Positions 1 through 8,385 of a DNA stretch of 64,000 nt are shown here, one piece after another. The notes under the pieces are model-generated. The model was not told the origin of the DNA, ran no database searches, and was given only the letters and a program-made list of their open reading frames with translations. The translations under genes and the position numbers were made by a program. The DNA is from Microvirga arabica. Its GTDB lineage: Bacteria; Pseudomonadota; Alphaproteobacteria; Rhizobiales; Beijerinckiaceae. Where the stretch lies: positions 62,001-126,000 of the forward strand of contig NZ_JAFBID010000004.1 of NCBI RefSeq assembly GCF_016811235.1, read 5' to 3'. Position 1 is the first letter of the stretch; each line of letters begins with the position of its first letter.

Positions 1-35
1 CGCCGCCTTGATCATCCTCTGAAATGGAGAGTTCA

Positions 36-494
36 ATGGAACACAGGGATATCGATCAAATCCGCGGTTTTGCAGACGTGCAACCCAGCCCGCCACAAGT
101 GCTGACCCGGCGCGAGCGCCTGGAGCGCTGGGCCGAACTGCTCGAGCGCGATCCCAACCGCCGGCTCAGCACCCTGGGCGAGATCGAGTTCGCGCCGAGG
201 GATGAGCGCCCCTCCATGCGGGCCGACAACTCCCCCCTGGCCGTTGCCTTCGAGGATCCGGTCCTGCGCGCTGCCGGACTCCGGAGCGACAGGCTTGGCG
301 ATGCAATGGCCTTCTTTCAGATCTCGGAGGACGGCGCTCACTACATCATGTGCTCCTGCCTTTTCGGCCAATCCATGTCCGCCGGCACGGCTGCCGCCCG
401 GGTGAGAAGCATGGATCAGGTGCATTGGCTCGTTCCAGCCAGTGTCATGGCCGGGCTGGCCAGTATTCCTGTTCTGCTCCACCTGCTCGGATGA
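36..494 (+). CDS. Conserved protein with C-terminal membrane anchor
   Basis: A 152-residue protein of unknown function. A soluble part is followed by one hydrophobic C-terminal segment (about residues 128-150), so it is probably tail-anchored. The central stretch (RLSTLGEIEFAP, RPSMRADNSPL, VAFEDPVLRAAGL, HYIMCSC) is shared almost residue for residue with the protein at 16165-16629, so the two are paralogs. The start is placed at 36, behind GGAGA at 26-30, because the paralog also begins MEHR; an upstream in-frame ATG at 24 is less likely. No catalytic motif is recognised. Confidence 0.7.
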   Translation: MEHRDIDQIRGFADVQPSPPQVLTRRERLERWAELLERDPNRRLSTLGEIEFAPRDERPSMRADNSPLAVAFEDPVLRAAGLRSDRLGDAMAFFQISEDGAHYIMCSCLFGQSMSAGTAAARVRSMDQVHWLVPASVMAGLASIPVLLHLLG

Positions 495-600
495 AGAGCA
501 TCCCGATGGTGCCATGCGCTTCGGACAAAGACGGCAAGCGGGTCTACACCGCTACGGCTCCAGCGCTCGCTCCTGGAGCGCATCCCTGAGAGCAAAATGG

Positions 601-631
601 AGGCGACCTGGATGATCCATCCAGGTCGCCT
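601..631. terminator. Perfect 14-bp hairpin between convergent genes
   Basis: Arms AGGCGACCTGGATG (601-614) and its exact complement (618-631) enclose a 3-base loop. The hairpin lies between the plus-strand gene ending at 494 and the minus-strand gene ending at 729. Only a short T run follows on the minus strand, so use as a bidirectional terminator is inferred from position. Confidence 0.5.
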
Positions 632-728
632 CGTAGACAGTAACGGCGTTGCTACAGGGAGCGTCCGCGGCCAGCGGGGCTCCGCCGGCAACCTTTGGGT
701 ACAGCCACATCACGGCCGAGGAGCGGGG

Positions 729-1538
729 TTACCCGCCTCTTGGGGTGTTCAAATCTTCACGCATGCCCTGCATCTGGTTGGGCGTGAGTGGGCGTGGCTC
801 ATAAATGAAGCCCGTGCGCCCATCCACCCGAATGTTCACCTCCCGGCCGCGCCAATCCGCCGTCGCGGTATAGCTGTAGCCATCCCTGCTCAAGTTCGAG
901 ATGTCGGCGAACCCGCGCGACTGGAGATCCCGCCGCACCTGGTCAGGATTCAACAGGGGAGCGGAGAATTGGTCCCGACTGGAGGCCGTTTCAGAGGTGC
1001 CTTTCGAGCCGAACTGCGGGCCAGAAGCGGATGCGCCACCTTGGCGCTGATTTGGGTCGGAAGACTGGCCCCGCTGGCTTATGGAGTCGGTTGCTCCCGA
1101 CGCAGCCATCGGCGGAGGATCGACCAACATCAGCACAGACCTTCCATCTGGGATGCGGGCTTGAACCAAATAGGTGGCATTCAGGATCCGGATGTTCTGG
1201 AAACCAGCTTGGCGCAGCTGGTGGCGCAGCGCAGCGCGCTGGTTCAGGCGGCTATGCGCGTCGAGACGACTTTGGCTTGGTGGGCTCTCGCCCGCAGCCG
1301 AAAGATCGCCCGCAGGCCAGGTCCTGTTGTACTGCACCGAATCCCCGTGGCGCTCCGCGGCGGGAGAGAGCGGACCAGGGATCCAATCCCGTTCGATGCC
1401 CGGCGCATTGGAGCCGAAGATCTGGTTCCGCGCGTCTTGGTTCTCCTGAGAGTCGCCGGACCTCGACTGGGCGAGCGCGAGAGTCGAGCCGCCCGCCAGC
1501 AAGGTGGCCGCGAGTGCGGCAACTGACATCTTCCGCAT
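729..1538 (-). CDS. Exported protein with two PepSY-like repeats
   Basis: A 269-residue exported protein. The start at 1538 follows a near-perfect SD (AGGAGGTGAAC), and the signal peptide MRKMSVAALAATLLAGG...ALAQ follows at once. Two related modules are visible: about residues 95-140 (LRHQLRQAGFQNIRILNATY) and the last 90 residues (QVRRDLQSRGFADISN, then GREVNIRVDGRTGFIYEP). The second resembles PepSY-type domains. The middle is rich in Ser, Gln and Gly. The first module is nearly repeated in the protein at 39890-40276. Function is unknown; a periplasmic role is inferred. Confidence 0.65.
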   Translation of the reverse strand: MRKMSVAALAATLLAGGSTLALAQSRSGDSQENQDARNQIFGSNAPGIERDWIPGPLSPAAERHGDSVQYNRTWPAGDLSAAGESPPSQSRLDAHSRLNQRAALRHQLRQAGFQNIRILNATYLVQARIPDGRSVLMLVDPPPMAASGATDSISQRGQSSDPNQRQGGASASGPQFGSKGTSETASSRDQFSAPLLNPDQVRRDLQSRGFADISNLSRDGYSYTATADWRGREVNIRVDGRTGFIYEPRPLTPNQMQGMREDLNTPRGG

Positions 1539-1785
1539 GTTCACCTCCTGTGACATCGCAATCCTGACTAATGACTGCTGATGTCAGGAGATCCAGGCAA
1601 GGCTACGAGTCCGTACGACACCGGACAGATAACCGGTTAGCGGCACCTTCATGGCCGGCTTTGGGGCGGCGGCCACTCCGGATCGCAAGAGACATGAAGT
1701 GTCTTGTTCATCTCCACAGGCACACTGTGTTGAAATCCCATCCTGTGGAAATGGCCGGTGTGGTCTACCTGGAGCGCCCTTTTTG

Positions 1786-2730
1786 TCAGTCGCCCGTCTC
1801 GGTTTGGCGGTCCTCAAGGATCAGATCCACCACAACCGGGAGATGGTCTGAGCCCACACGCGGACCTGTCTCAACAGCCGTGAGCACGACGCCTTTTGAA
1901 ACCAGCACATGGTCAATTAGGACGATCGGGATCAGCCGATTGGCTGGCCAACTCGCTGCAAACGTCTGTCCCCATCGCAAGTCTGCCCACTCGGCCAACT
2001 TGATGAGCTTCCACGAGAACGGTGTCAGGTTGAAGTCGCCACCAAGGATCAACGGCGCTTGTCTTGAGCGTGCAAACCTGATGAGCCGGTCGATGTCGCC
2101 AGGTTGGTGCAGCCACTCGAATGGGTTTGCGGTGTGCACGCTTGCGATCTCGAACAATCGACCATCCTGCTCAAAGCGGGCCCAGACGGCCAATGGCCGG
2201 CCCCGTCCGGTTGGAATGATCCCACTGTCGGACCAACGCCACTTCGACAGTAAAGCAGGCCCGGACCGGGAGTGCTCGTCGAACAGAACATAAGGGTAAG
2301 CGGAGGCAAGCTGATTGAGGACAGCGGCCTGGTCACCTTGACCGACCTCCTGGAGCAGGATCACATCCGCATCGGTCTGCTTGATGAAACCCATGATCCT
2401 GTTTGCCTGTCCATTCACGATCCAGGTGTTGAGGGTCGCCACTCTCAGATCAGGTTCAGCAGCCGCATGTTTCAGTGCGCCATAGCAGAGCGCAGGGACG
2501 ATCAGCAGTGCGAGATTGACGGTGAATAGCGCACTTGCGGTGGCGGTGAGCCTCCGGGAGCGGAGCCCGAGAGAGAGAACCAGCAGCAAGCCCGTGCCCA
2601 GAGCCAGGAACGGACGGAAATGGTTGATTAGCTCAAGGGCCGGCCACCATGGCGCCAGCAGCCCTGCGAGAGTTACGGCGGTGCCAAGGCTCAAGCCTGC
2701 GTCGATTAGGTGGGAGGAGAGTGCCCGCAC
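1786..2730 (-). CDS. Endonuclease/exonuclease/phosphatase-family membrane protein
   Basis: A 314-residue protein with an N-terminal membrane region of about three helices (residues 10-85) and then a metal-dependent endonuclease/exonuclease/phosphatase (EEP) domain. Visible family motifs are LRVATLNTW, LLQEVG (metal-binding Glu), HTANPFEW, ILGGDFNLTP (Asp/Asn), IDHVL and VGSDHLPV (catalytic Asp-His). This architecture is common for VanJ-like or uncharacterised membrane EEP hydrolases. The substrate cannot be read from sequence; a phosphodiester or lipid phosphate is plausible. It starts with GTG at 2730 behind AGGA, and no internal Met offers an alternative. Confidence 0.8.
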   Translation of the reverse strand: MRALSSHLIDAGLSLGTAVTLAGLLAPWWPALELINHFRPFLALGTGLLLVLSLGLRSRRLTATASALFTVNLALLIVPALCYGALKHAAAEPDLRVATLNTWIVNGQANRIMGFIKQTDADVILLQEVGQGDQAAVLNQLASAYPYVLFDEHSRSGPALLSKWRWSDSGIIPTGRGRPLAVWARFEQDGRLFEIASVHTANPFEWLHQPGDIDRLIRFARSRQAPLILGGDFNLTPFSWKLIKLAEWADLRWGQTFAASWPANRLIPIVLIDHVLVSKGVVLTAVETGPRVGSDHLPVVVDLILEDRQTETGD

Positions 2731-3473
2731 GAATTCCTACTGCAATTGGCAAGGGGGTGATTGCGCGCCACAACCGCCCCCGGACGAGAGTGCTGCCAAA
2801 GCGACGCGACTTGCGCCGGTCGGTCATGCTAAGCCAGGGCTAATTTCCGAGCCGGTCCCTGATCTTGGTGTTGTCGGAGATCCACAGGGCCCATTCCATC
2901 GCAAGACCGAGGCCAGACAAGGTGGCGGAGGTCCGTCCTCTCGTGATGATGTCTCGAGCGTCCGATGGGTTGCTGTCATTGTGACGGCGCTTGCTAACAT
3001 TCCAGCTTTCCTTCTCGTACAGCCCCTTTCATCAGCGCCGTCGAGCGCTTTGCACGCCGGCCGACTGCCATCTCAAGGGAGGCCAAGGCCTCTATGCCTT
3101 CTGCCGAATGAGCCCGAGGGCGGATCCGACCAAAGCTGCTCACGCTTCTTGCCCGGAAGGTTATCGCAGACCAGAGACGACGGTTGAATCCGCTTCACCA
3201 TGAGGGGAATTCAACTGGGTCCAATATGAACCGACTCTTTTCTGGTTAGAGACACTGGCAAATATAGCGCGCCTTAGGCTTCATATAGTGGCACGCGAAC
3301 CGCGTAAAACTTGAGTGCTTTCTCCCATATATCGAGCCAAGTACGCTATTGTACAATCTAAAGATCGAACCGGCAGAGAAATCACTCGTTGCATTTCTAG
3401 TGTCTGAGTGGTGTGACGCGACGATGTCTTGCGCACCTTAGCTCAGCCCCCACTAAGCAAAGGAGATTGGTCT
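2731..3473. other. Intergenic, no supported gene
   Basis: About 740 bases between divergent genes. Open frames here lack SD sites and recognisable protein character. The part from 3200 to 3450 is visibly more A+T-rich than its surroundings and probably carries the promoter of the EF-hand gene, but no specific promoter was identified. Confidence 0.5.
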
Positions 3474-3905
3474 ATGAAACTGTTCAGCAACGTTTCCCGT
3501 GTCGGAGTGTGCGCCGTTGGTCTGATGCTGCTCGCGGCTCCCGTGAGCGCTGCGGAATTCAGCGAGTGGGACGCGAATGCAGATGCGCGATTAACGAGCG
3601 AGGAGTTCCGGACGAACTTTGAAGAGGTCGGCATCTTCAACGCATGGGATGAAAACGACGATCTGGGTCTGACGGAAAGCGAGTTTGAAACCGGCTTAGG
3701 AGACGATGCCACAGCTTTTAACACCCGCTTCGGCGACAAGGCGTTCGACGAGTGGGATGTGAACGACGACAACAGGCTGTCGAATGATGAGTTCTACGAT
3801 GGCGTCTATGCCTCCTACGACAGCGACGGCGACAAAATCATTGAGGAGCCCGAATTCGGCGACATTGGCGACGACATCGGCGACGGCGGCTTCTGGGACG
3901 TCTAA
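3474..3905 (+). CDS. Exported EF-hand calcium-binding protein
   Basis: A 143-residue, very acidic protein with a signal peptide (MKLFSNVSRVGVCAVGLMLLAAPVSAAEF). Four canonical 12-residue EF-hand loops follow: DANADARLTSEE, DENDDLGLTESE, DVNDDNRLSNDE and DSDGDKIIEEPE. Each has acidic or Asn residues at positions 1, 3 and 5 and a terminal Glu. It should bind Ca2+ in the periplasm or outside the cell, as a buffer or sensor. The start at 3474 is set by AGGAG at 3461-3465. Some family members form lattices or bind lanthanides, but nothing here decides that. Confidence 0.85.
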   Translation: MKLFSNVSRVGVCAVGLMLLAAPVSAAEFSEWDANADARLTSEEFRTNFEEVGIFNAWDENDDLGLTESEFETGLGDDATAFNTRFGDKAFDEWDVNDDNRLSNDEFYDGVYASYDSDGDKIIEEPEFGDIGDDIGDGGFWDV

Positions 3906-4013
3906 GCCCATCACACGCGGAGGCGGGCTGCGAATACCCCCGGACTGATAGGACAACGCAGCAACGGGCACCACACCGCGACTGTGGTTTGCAGACCCGC
4001 CTCTTCCAGCATC

Positions 4014-4034
4014 GGGCAAGCCTTGGGCTTGCCC
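4014..4034 (+). repeat. 9-bp hairpin before the DUF1236 gene
   Basis: GGGCAAGCC (4014-4022), loop TTG, GGCTTGCCC (4026-4034). It sits 15 bases ahead of the SD of the next gene and about 110 bases past the EF-hand stop. It could end EF-hand transcription or structure the next leader. No T run follows. Confidence 0.4.
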
Positions 4035-4060
4035 ACCTCAACCGATGTGGAAGGTTTCTC

Positions 4061-5308
4061 ATGCATAAAATTCTGCTTTCGACTGTCGCCGCCTTTGCCG
4101 CCGCCGTGTCATCCTCCTCGTTCGCCCAAGAAGCGCCGGCCGCAAAGAAACAGCCGATTCCGGAGGCGGCATCCGACGGCGCGCATGCCAAGCCCAGTGG
4201 AGCGGCTTCGCAAGGGTCAGCACCGACCAAACTTCCGCAGACCAGCGGCCCTTCGGCCGACAGGGTTCAACCTGATTCCGGAAAGGCGAACTCCTCGGCA
4301 GGTGCGCCCGCAAGCGGATCCGACCAGAAGACGCCGACCACGGAGGCTGGGGGGGAGCGGAACGGGTCACCAACCGAACAAGCCCGCCGCCAAGCTTCGG
4401 AGCAGCCGTCCGCGACACAGGCTCAAGACGCAGGCAAGGCCAACAGCTCTGATGCTACGAAGAAGACAACTGCGTCCGATGGGGAGGGGCAGGGCAAGTC
4501 CCGCAAGCGCGCCGCCGACAAGAACGGCAATGGCGACCAGAAGACATCCCCAAGCACCAGCGCCAGCGCCAGCGATGATAATGGCACCAGCGGCAAGACC
4601 AAGCAGAGGATGCCGACCTCGGGAACAGCGCGCGGGACCAGCACCGAGAGCAACAGGGCTGGTCCGGCCACGACCACGGAGACTACCCCCGTGGAGACCA
4701 GCCGCTCGTCCGCCACCACGCAGCAGAAGTCCTCGAATTCCCCTCAAAAGCAGGACACCGGCGCCGATGCCGCAAGCTCGACCTCTATCAAGCTTTCAAG
4801 CGAGGAGAAGTCGCGTGTTGTGCAGTCGTTCACCGCTCGGGAGGTTAAGTCTGTCGAGAATGTCAGCTTTTCGATCTCAGTCGGCGTGAGCGTCCCTCAG
4901 GACTTGAACCTGCGTCCAGTGCCGGCCGACGTTGTGGAGATCGTTCCAGCGTACCGCGACTATCGCTATGTGGTAGTCAAGGATCAGATCGTGATTGTGA
5001 ACCCGAAGACCCGCAAGGTTGTGGAAGTCATCGAGCGGGGCGCCACAACGGCAAGCCTCGGGACCTCCCAAGGATCGGGCTCGCTGAGCCTCTCGCAGGA
5101 CGAGGAGACTACCGTCATCAAGACCCTTCGCAGTGATGCCTCGGCCGTATTCCACGAGGGGGCGACCGTGCCGCAATGCGTGGAGTTGAGGCCGATTCCA
5201 AGCACCGTCGACGTGCCGGAGCTCCGGTCGTATCGCTACGTAGTAGTCGAGGACAGTGTCATTCTCGTCGAGCCGGATTCCCGGCGCATTGTGAAAATTC
5301 TCGAGTAG
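4061..5308 (+). CDS. DUF1236 domain exported protein
   Basis: A 415-residue protein with a signal peptide (MHKILLSTVAAFAAAVSSSSFAQ), then about 220 residues of Ala/Ser/Thr/Gln/Lys-rich low-complexity sequence. Two tandem copies of the DUF1236 domain follow: VSVPQDLNLRPVPADVVEIV...YRYVVVKDQIVIV and ATVPQCVELRPIPSTVDVPE...YRYVVVEDSVILV. DUF1236 proteins are small envelope proteins typical of Rhizobiales and have no settled function. The start at 4061 follows GGAAGG at 4049-4054. The linker suggests a wall- or membrane-spanning spacer (inference). Confidence 0.8.
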   Translation: MHKILLSTVAAFAAAVSSSSFAQEAPAAKKQPIPEAASDGAHAKPSGAASQGSAPTKLPQTSGPSADRVQPDSGKANSSAGAPASGSDQKTPTTEAGGERNGSPTEQARRQASEQPSATQAQDAGKANSSDATKKTTASDGEGQGKSRKRAADKNGNGDQKTSPSTSASASDDNGTSGKTKQRMPTSGTARGTSTESNRAGPATTTETTPVETSRSSATTQQKSSNSPQKQDTGADAASSTSIKLSSEEKSRVVQSFTAREVKSVENVSFSISVGVSVPQDLNLRPVPADVVEIVPAYRDYRYVVVKDQIVIVNPKTRKVVEVIERGATTASLGTSQGSGSLSLSQDEETTVIKTLRSDASAVFHEGATVPQCVELRPIPSTVDVPELRSYRYVVVEDSVILVEPDSRRIVKILE

Positions 5309-5332
5309 AGGTCTGTCAGGCCAGGGTCGCCA

Positions 5333-5356
5333 ATCTCGGCCCGGCCGGGCCGAGAT
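5333..5356. terminator. 24-bp perfect palindrome between convergent genes
   Basis: ATCTCGGCCCGG at 5333-5344 is followed directly by its exact complement at 5345-5356. It lies between the DUF1236 stop (5308) and the stop of the opposite phospholipase D-like gene (5396). A strong GC hairpin can form on either strand, so a bidirectional terminator is likely even without a T run. Confidence 0.55.
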
Positions 5357-5395
5357 CTCTCAGGGCATCGCCGGAGCCGTCGGCAGAGCGGCAGC

Positions 5396-6970
5396 CTACA
5401 GGAGCCACTCGACCGGAAGGATACGCATGCCCACCGCGAGCAGCCGCGCCGGCAGCGTGGTGTCCGGCTCCCGGGTCAACACGGCGGCATCACCGATCCA
5501 GACCAGTCGGCCCCGGCGCAGCTCGACGCGATAGCTTTGGGACGGCGACCGCACCTGCCTCATAATCGTAGCAAGCTCCTGGGCGAAGGCTTCTCCCTCG
5601 ATCAGCAGCACCAGCTCCGTGTTGTACTCCGCCGAACGCGGGTCGAGATTGTAGGAGCCGATCACAGCCAGACGCCCGTCGGCAAGCATGAGCTTGGCGT
5701 GCAGGCCGGCGCCGCCCGAGCTCCCCAACAGGGAGAGGGCACGGCGAACCCTGGCGTCCGGCTGCAGTTCGTACAGCTCGACGCCGGCCGTGATCAGGCT
5801 GCGGCGGCGGCGGGCATAGGCGATCTGGGCTGGCAGGACATCATTGGTACCCAAGGAGTTGGTCACAGCCCGAACCGACACCCCACGCGCAGTTAGCAGC
5901 CGGAACCATGTCAGATCCTCGTCATCAGGAATCAGGTAGCCGCTCTCAATGTCCAGCGAGGCACGGACATTGCGGAGGGCATTCCTGAGCGATTGTTGCA
6001 GTCTGCCTGCTTTTGCATCTCCTCCTGGTGCATCATCCAGCACGGTCGCCGGCGCCCAGATTAGGTTGGACAGGAGCGAATCCAAGTCGGGAACGCGTTC
6101 GGCAAGCATCCCGTCGGTGCCGTGTCGTGATCCTCCAGCTAGGCGGCGTCGGCGCAGACAGTCTTCGATGCTGCAGTCCAATTGAGCCAGGATGCGCGCG
6201 ACCTCAGCCACTTTCCCATGTTCCTCCACACCAAATGCCGCTGACGGCATGACGAGCTCGCTGGCCCAGAACCGCTCGAACGACGCCTCCACCGCCTGCG
6301 CCGCAGGCCCGATGGTCAGCACGTCAAGATCGCGAAAGTTCATGTTGGCCGCCAAGCCGAAATAGACATCGCCGATGTTGCGTCCGCCGATGACTGCGGC
6401 GCTGCCGTCCACCACCAGCGCCTTGTTGTGCATGCGCCGATTCAGACGGTGGAAGGAAAACAACCAGTTGAGAAAATAGGCGCGGCGCGTCACCGACGGG
6501 TTGTAGACCCGCACCGTAATCTGCGAATGCGCCGCGAGCGCGCGCACAAGCCTCTTGGTCGAGTGGGCATGCAGATCATCGAGCAGAATGCGCACGCGCA
6601 CGCCGCGTTCAGCCGCCTGAAGCACCGCCCGCGCCATGAGGCGGCCGGCCAGATCGTCGTGCCAGGCGTAGTACTGCAGGTCGAGCGTGTTGACCGCAGA
6701 CCGCACGAGCACAAGGCGCGCCGCGAGGGCCGTAGGGCCATCGGCGAGGAGGCGGTGGCCGCTATGGCCCCCGTTGGTACCTGACCCGTGATGTGCCGCC
6801 TTCGTCAGAGGCGAGAGGCGCATGGGCCGCTCAGGCCGGAACTCGTCGTTTCGGCTGATGAGTTGCCTTCGTGCCTGCCTGAATCGCCTCTCCATGAAGG
6901 TGACAAGCACCCCAACGGTGAGGATCCCGGCCAGGGAGCGGATCGCCCAGCGTGTCATCAGCCTGAGCAT
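5396..6970 (-). CDS. Phospholipase D family protein (cardiolipin synthase-like)
   Basis: A 524-residue protein with an N-terminal membrane helix and two HKD (HxK-x4-D) catalytic motifs: MHNKALVVDGSAAVIGGRN near the middle and LHAKLMLADGRLAVIGSYN near the C-terminus. Each is followed by the family's Gly/Asn pattern. Members transfer phosphatidyl groups (cardiolipin synthase) or hydrolyse phosphodiesters at the inner membrane. The arrangement resembles ClsC-type enzymes more than ClsA. The start could be ATG 6970 or TTG 6979. Neither has its own SD, and both lie at the stop of a short upstream frame (6976-7062), which suggests translational coupling. Confidence 0.8.
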   Translation of the reverse strand: MLRLMTRWAIRSLAGILTVGVLVTFMERRFRQARRQLISRNDEFRPERPMRLSPLTKAAHHGSGTNGGHSGHRLLADGPTALAARLVLVRSAVNTLDLQYYAWHDDLAGRLMARAVLQAAERGVRVRILLDDLHAHSTKRLVRALAAHSQITVRVYNPSVTRRAYFLNWLFSFHRLNRRMHNKALVVDGSAAVIGGRNIGDVYFGLAANMNFRDLDVLTIGPAAQAVEASFERFWASELVMPSAAFGVEEHGKVAEVARILAQLDCSIEDCLRRRRLAGGSRHGTDGMLAERVPDLDSLLSNLIWAPATVLDDAPGGDAKAGRLQQSLRNALRNVRASLDIESGYLIPDDEDLTWFRLLTARGVSVRAVTNSLGTNDVLPAQIAYARRRRSLITAGVELYELQPDARVRRALSLLGSSGGAGLHAKLMLADGRLAVIGSYNLDPRSAEYNTELVLLIEGEAFAQELATIMRQVRSPSQSYRVELRRGRLVWIGDAAVLTREPDTTLPARLLAVGMRILPVEWLL

Positions 6971-6975
6971 AATAG

Positions 6976-7062
6976 TCAAGGCTGCACAGGTATCGGGTTG
7001 TCCAACAGACAGCCAAGCAGTAAATGGCCGGAATAGCTGATGATCAAGATGCCAGGGTTCAT
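6976..7062 (-). CDS. Possible 28-residue leader peptide
   Basis: A short frame starting ATG at 7062 behind a strong SD (GGAGG, 8-base spacing) and starting MNPGILIISYSG. Its TGA overlaps the possible TTG start of the phospholipase D-like gene and lies within 10 bases of its first ATG. The downstream gene has no SD of its own, so ribosomes may be delivered by this frame. It could instead be the in-frame N-terminus of the downstream protein separated by a frameshift. Confidence 0.35.
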   Translation of the reverse strand: MNPGILIISYSGHLLLGCLLDNPIPVQP

Positions 7063-7561
7063 GGTGCGGACCTCCGGTGCGATCGAAGGACTATGCTTGT
7101 AATATTGGTGCATGTGAGACCTCAATCACATCCTGACGATCGCCACGGAACCTGAACCGGCACTATGTTGAAGTGCAGCTGCCGCAGCGGACCGAAGCAG
7201 AACAGATCATGTTAGGTCAGAGTTCCTCTGATCTGCAGCCTGTCCGGCCCGCTCAAGGAGACCCTGCTCGAATTGCAACAGGAGGGCTCTGTTGCCTGTA
7301 CCCCGGGCAGATCACAATCCACGGCCGCTCCCATTTGGAAGCAGGCCCGCACTCTTCGCCGAGCCAATGGCGCCGGACTTGGCCTAAAGCTTAACGTTTC
7401 TTCCTGGTACCAGTTGTATGGCGCCCGATCAGCGCTGCTGCCTGAACAATGGCATGAGTGCTCGAGTAGCGATTGTGGCGGATACCAGCTCCGGGCTGAT
7501 CGCCCGTGATCTTCACCGAACAATGTGCAGCTCCACCTCCGCGTTGAGATCTCGTCGGTAT
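7063..7561. other. Intergenic, no supported gene
   Basis: About 500 bases. Open frames on both strands here (for example around 7173-7394) show no SD and no recognisable sequence. The upstream control region of the 28-residue leader and phospholipase D-like gene must lie near 7063-7150. Confidence 0.4.
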
Positions 7562-7945
7562 CTAGCTCCGCGTGGCTGTGCCAATCTCCTGCAGCAGCAC
7601 ATCCACCGGCACTGGACGTGGCAGAAAGCAGCCGTCCCCGGGAATGTCGGCAGGATGCAGATGCCGGACATGACTCGATATGATCACCAGCCCCAGCGAC
7701 GGCCACCGGTCGTGGGCCCTTCTAGCCAGATCCAGCCCGTCAGCTCCTGAGTTGAGGTCAAGATCAGCCAGGAGAACGCCCACTTCGGGCCGAGATTCTA
7801 GGGTGGTCCATGCCTCCTCAGGATCCTCAGCTTCAATCACCGCAAAGCCGGCCTTAATCAGGGAGGCCGTCACACCTGTGCGAACCGAAGGCTCACTCTC
7901 CACCAGCAGAACCGTGGCTTTCTTCTCAAGATCGTCTGTCATCAT
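7562..7945 (-). CDS. Stand-alone response-regulator receiver domain, degenerate
   Basis: A 127-residue single receiver (REC) domain with no output domain. The phospho-acceptor Asp is present in GVLLADLDLNSGADGLDLA. The acidic pocket near the N-terminus reads VESEPSVR, so one of the usual paired acidic residues is Ser. The conserved Lys near the end is Arg (FLPRPVP). Such single-domain receivers pass phosphate or bind partners in phosphorelays. The changed pocket suggests altered phosphorylation chemistry (inference). No kinase gene is adjacent. Confidence 0.75.
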   Translation of the reverse strand: MMTDDLEKKATVLLVESEPSVRTGVTASLIKAGFAVIEAEDPEEAWTTLESRPEVGVLLADLDLNSGADGLDLARRAHDRWPSLGLVIISSHVRHLHPADIPGDGCFLPRPVPVDVLLQEIGTATRS

Positions 7946-8385
7946 GGCTCAGCCCAACACAAACAACAGGGAAAGACCGCGTGCGCGCCGCCGGTTCCGG
8001 CTCGCCGAAAGCTTCTGAACGGAGGTGAACACAAAAACTCGTGATGGCCGAAGTAGGGGCAAAACACGGTGTAATCGCGCGGATCAAGCTGCCAGCCAAA
8101 ATCACCTCCTCAATGCTCCGAGGTGCTCAGCACCAAGTGCGAGTCTTGCGGGGCAGTGCTGGGCATTTTGGAGCCGGCTGCGCGATCCCGCCTCTCCCGC
8201 ATTGTGAACTTGGTTCGCTTGAGGACTCACTTTGGACAGGGGATCCAAAACTAAGAATGCTGTTCTGGCGTAATCTCAAAGAATAGTCGATTTCCCGTGC
8301 GCCTTCGTATCGTAGGCTTGGCGCTAAGGGCGTTGGACTCGGGAATCCGCCGATTTGTATATCATCATGTGAAGAAAGTGCTGCG
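7946..8385. other. Intergenic, no supported gene
   Basis: About 440 bases between divergent genes. An 81-codon plus-strand frame (8041-8286) exists but has no SD at a fitting distance and no recognisable character. The promoters of both neighbours presumably lie here. Confidence 0.4.

Noticed and set aside
597-1526. 309-codon plus-strand frame opposite the PepSY-like gene
   Set aside because: The minus-strand frame has a perfect SD and a clear signal peptide; the plus frame is Arg-rich with no protein character and runs antisense.
4059-4889. Long alternative frames over the DUF1236 linker
   Set aside because: Arg/Pro-rich shadows of the Ala/Ser/Thr low-complexity coding region.
8041-8286. 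81-codon plus-strand frame
   Set aside because: The nearby GGAGG is too far from the ATG, and the product has no recognisable character.
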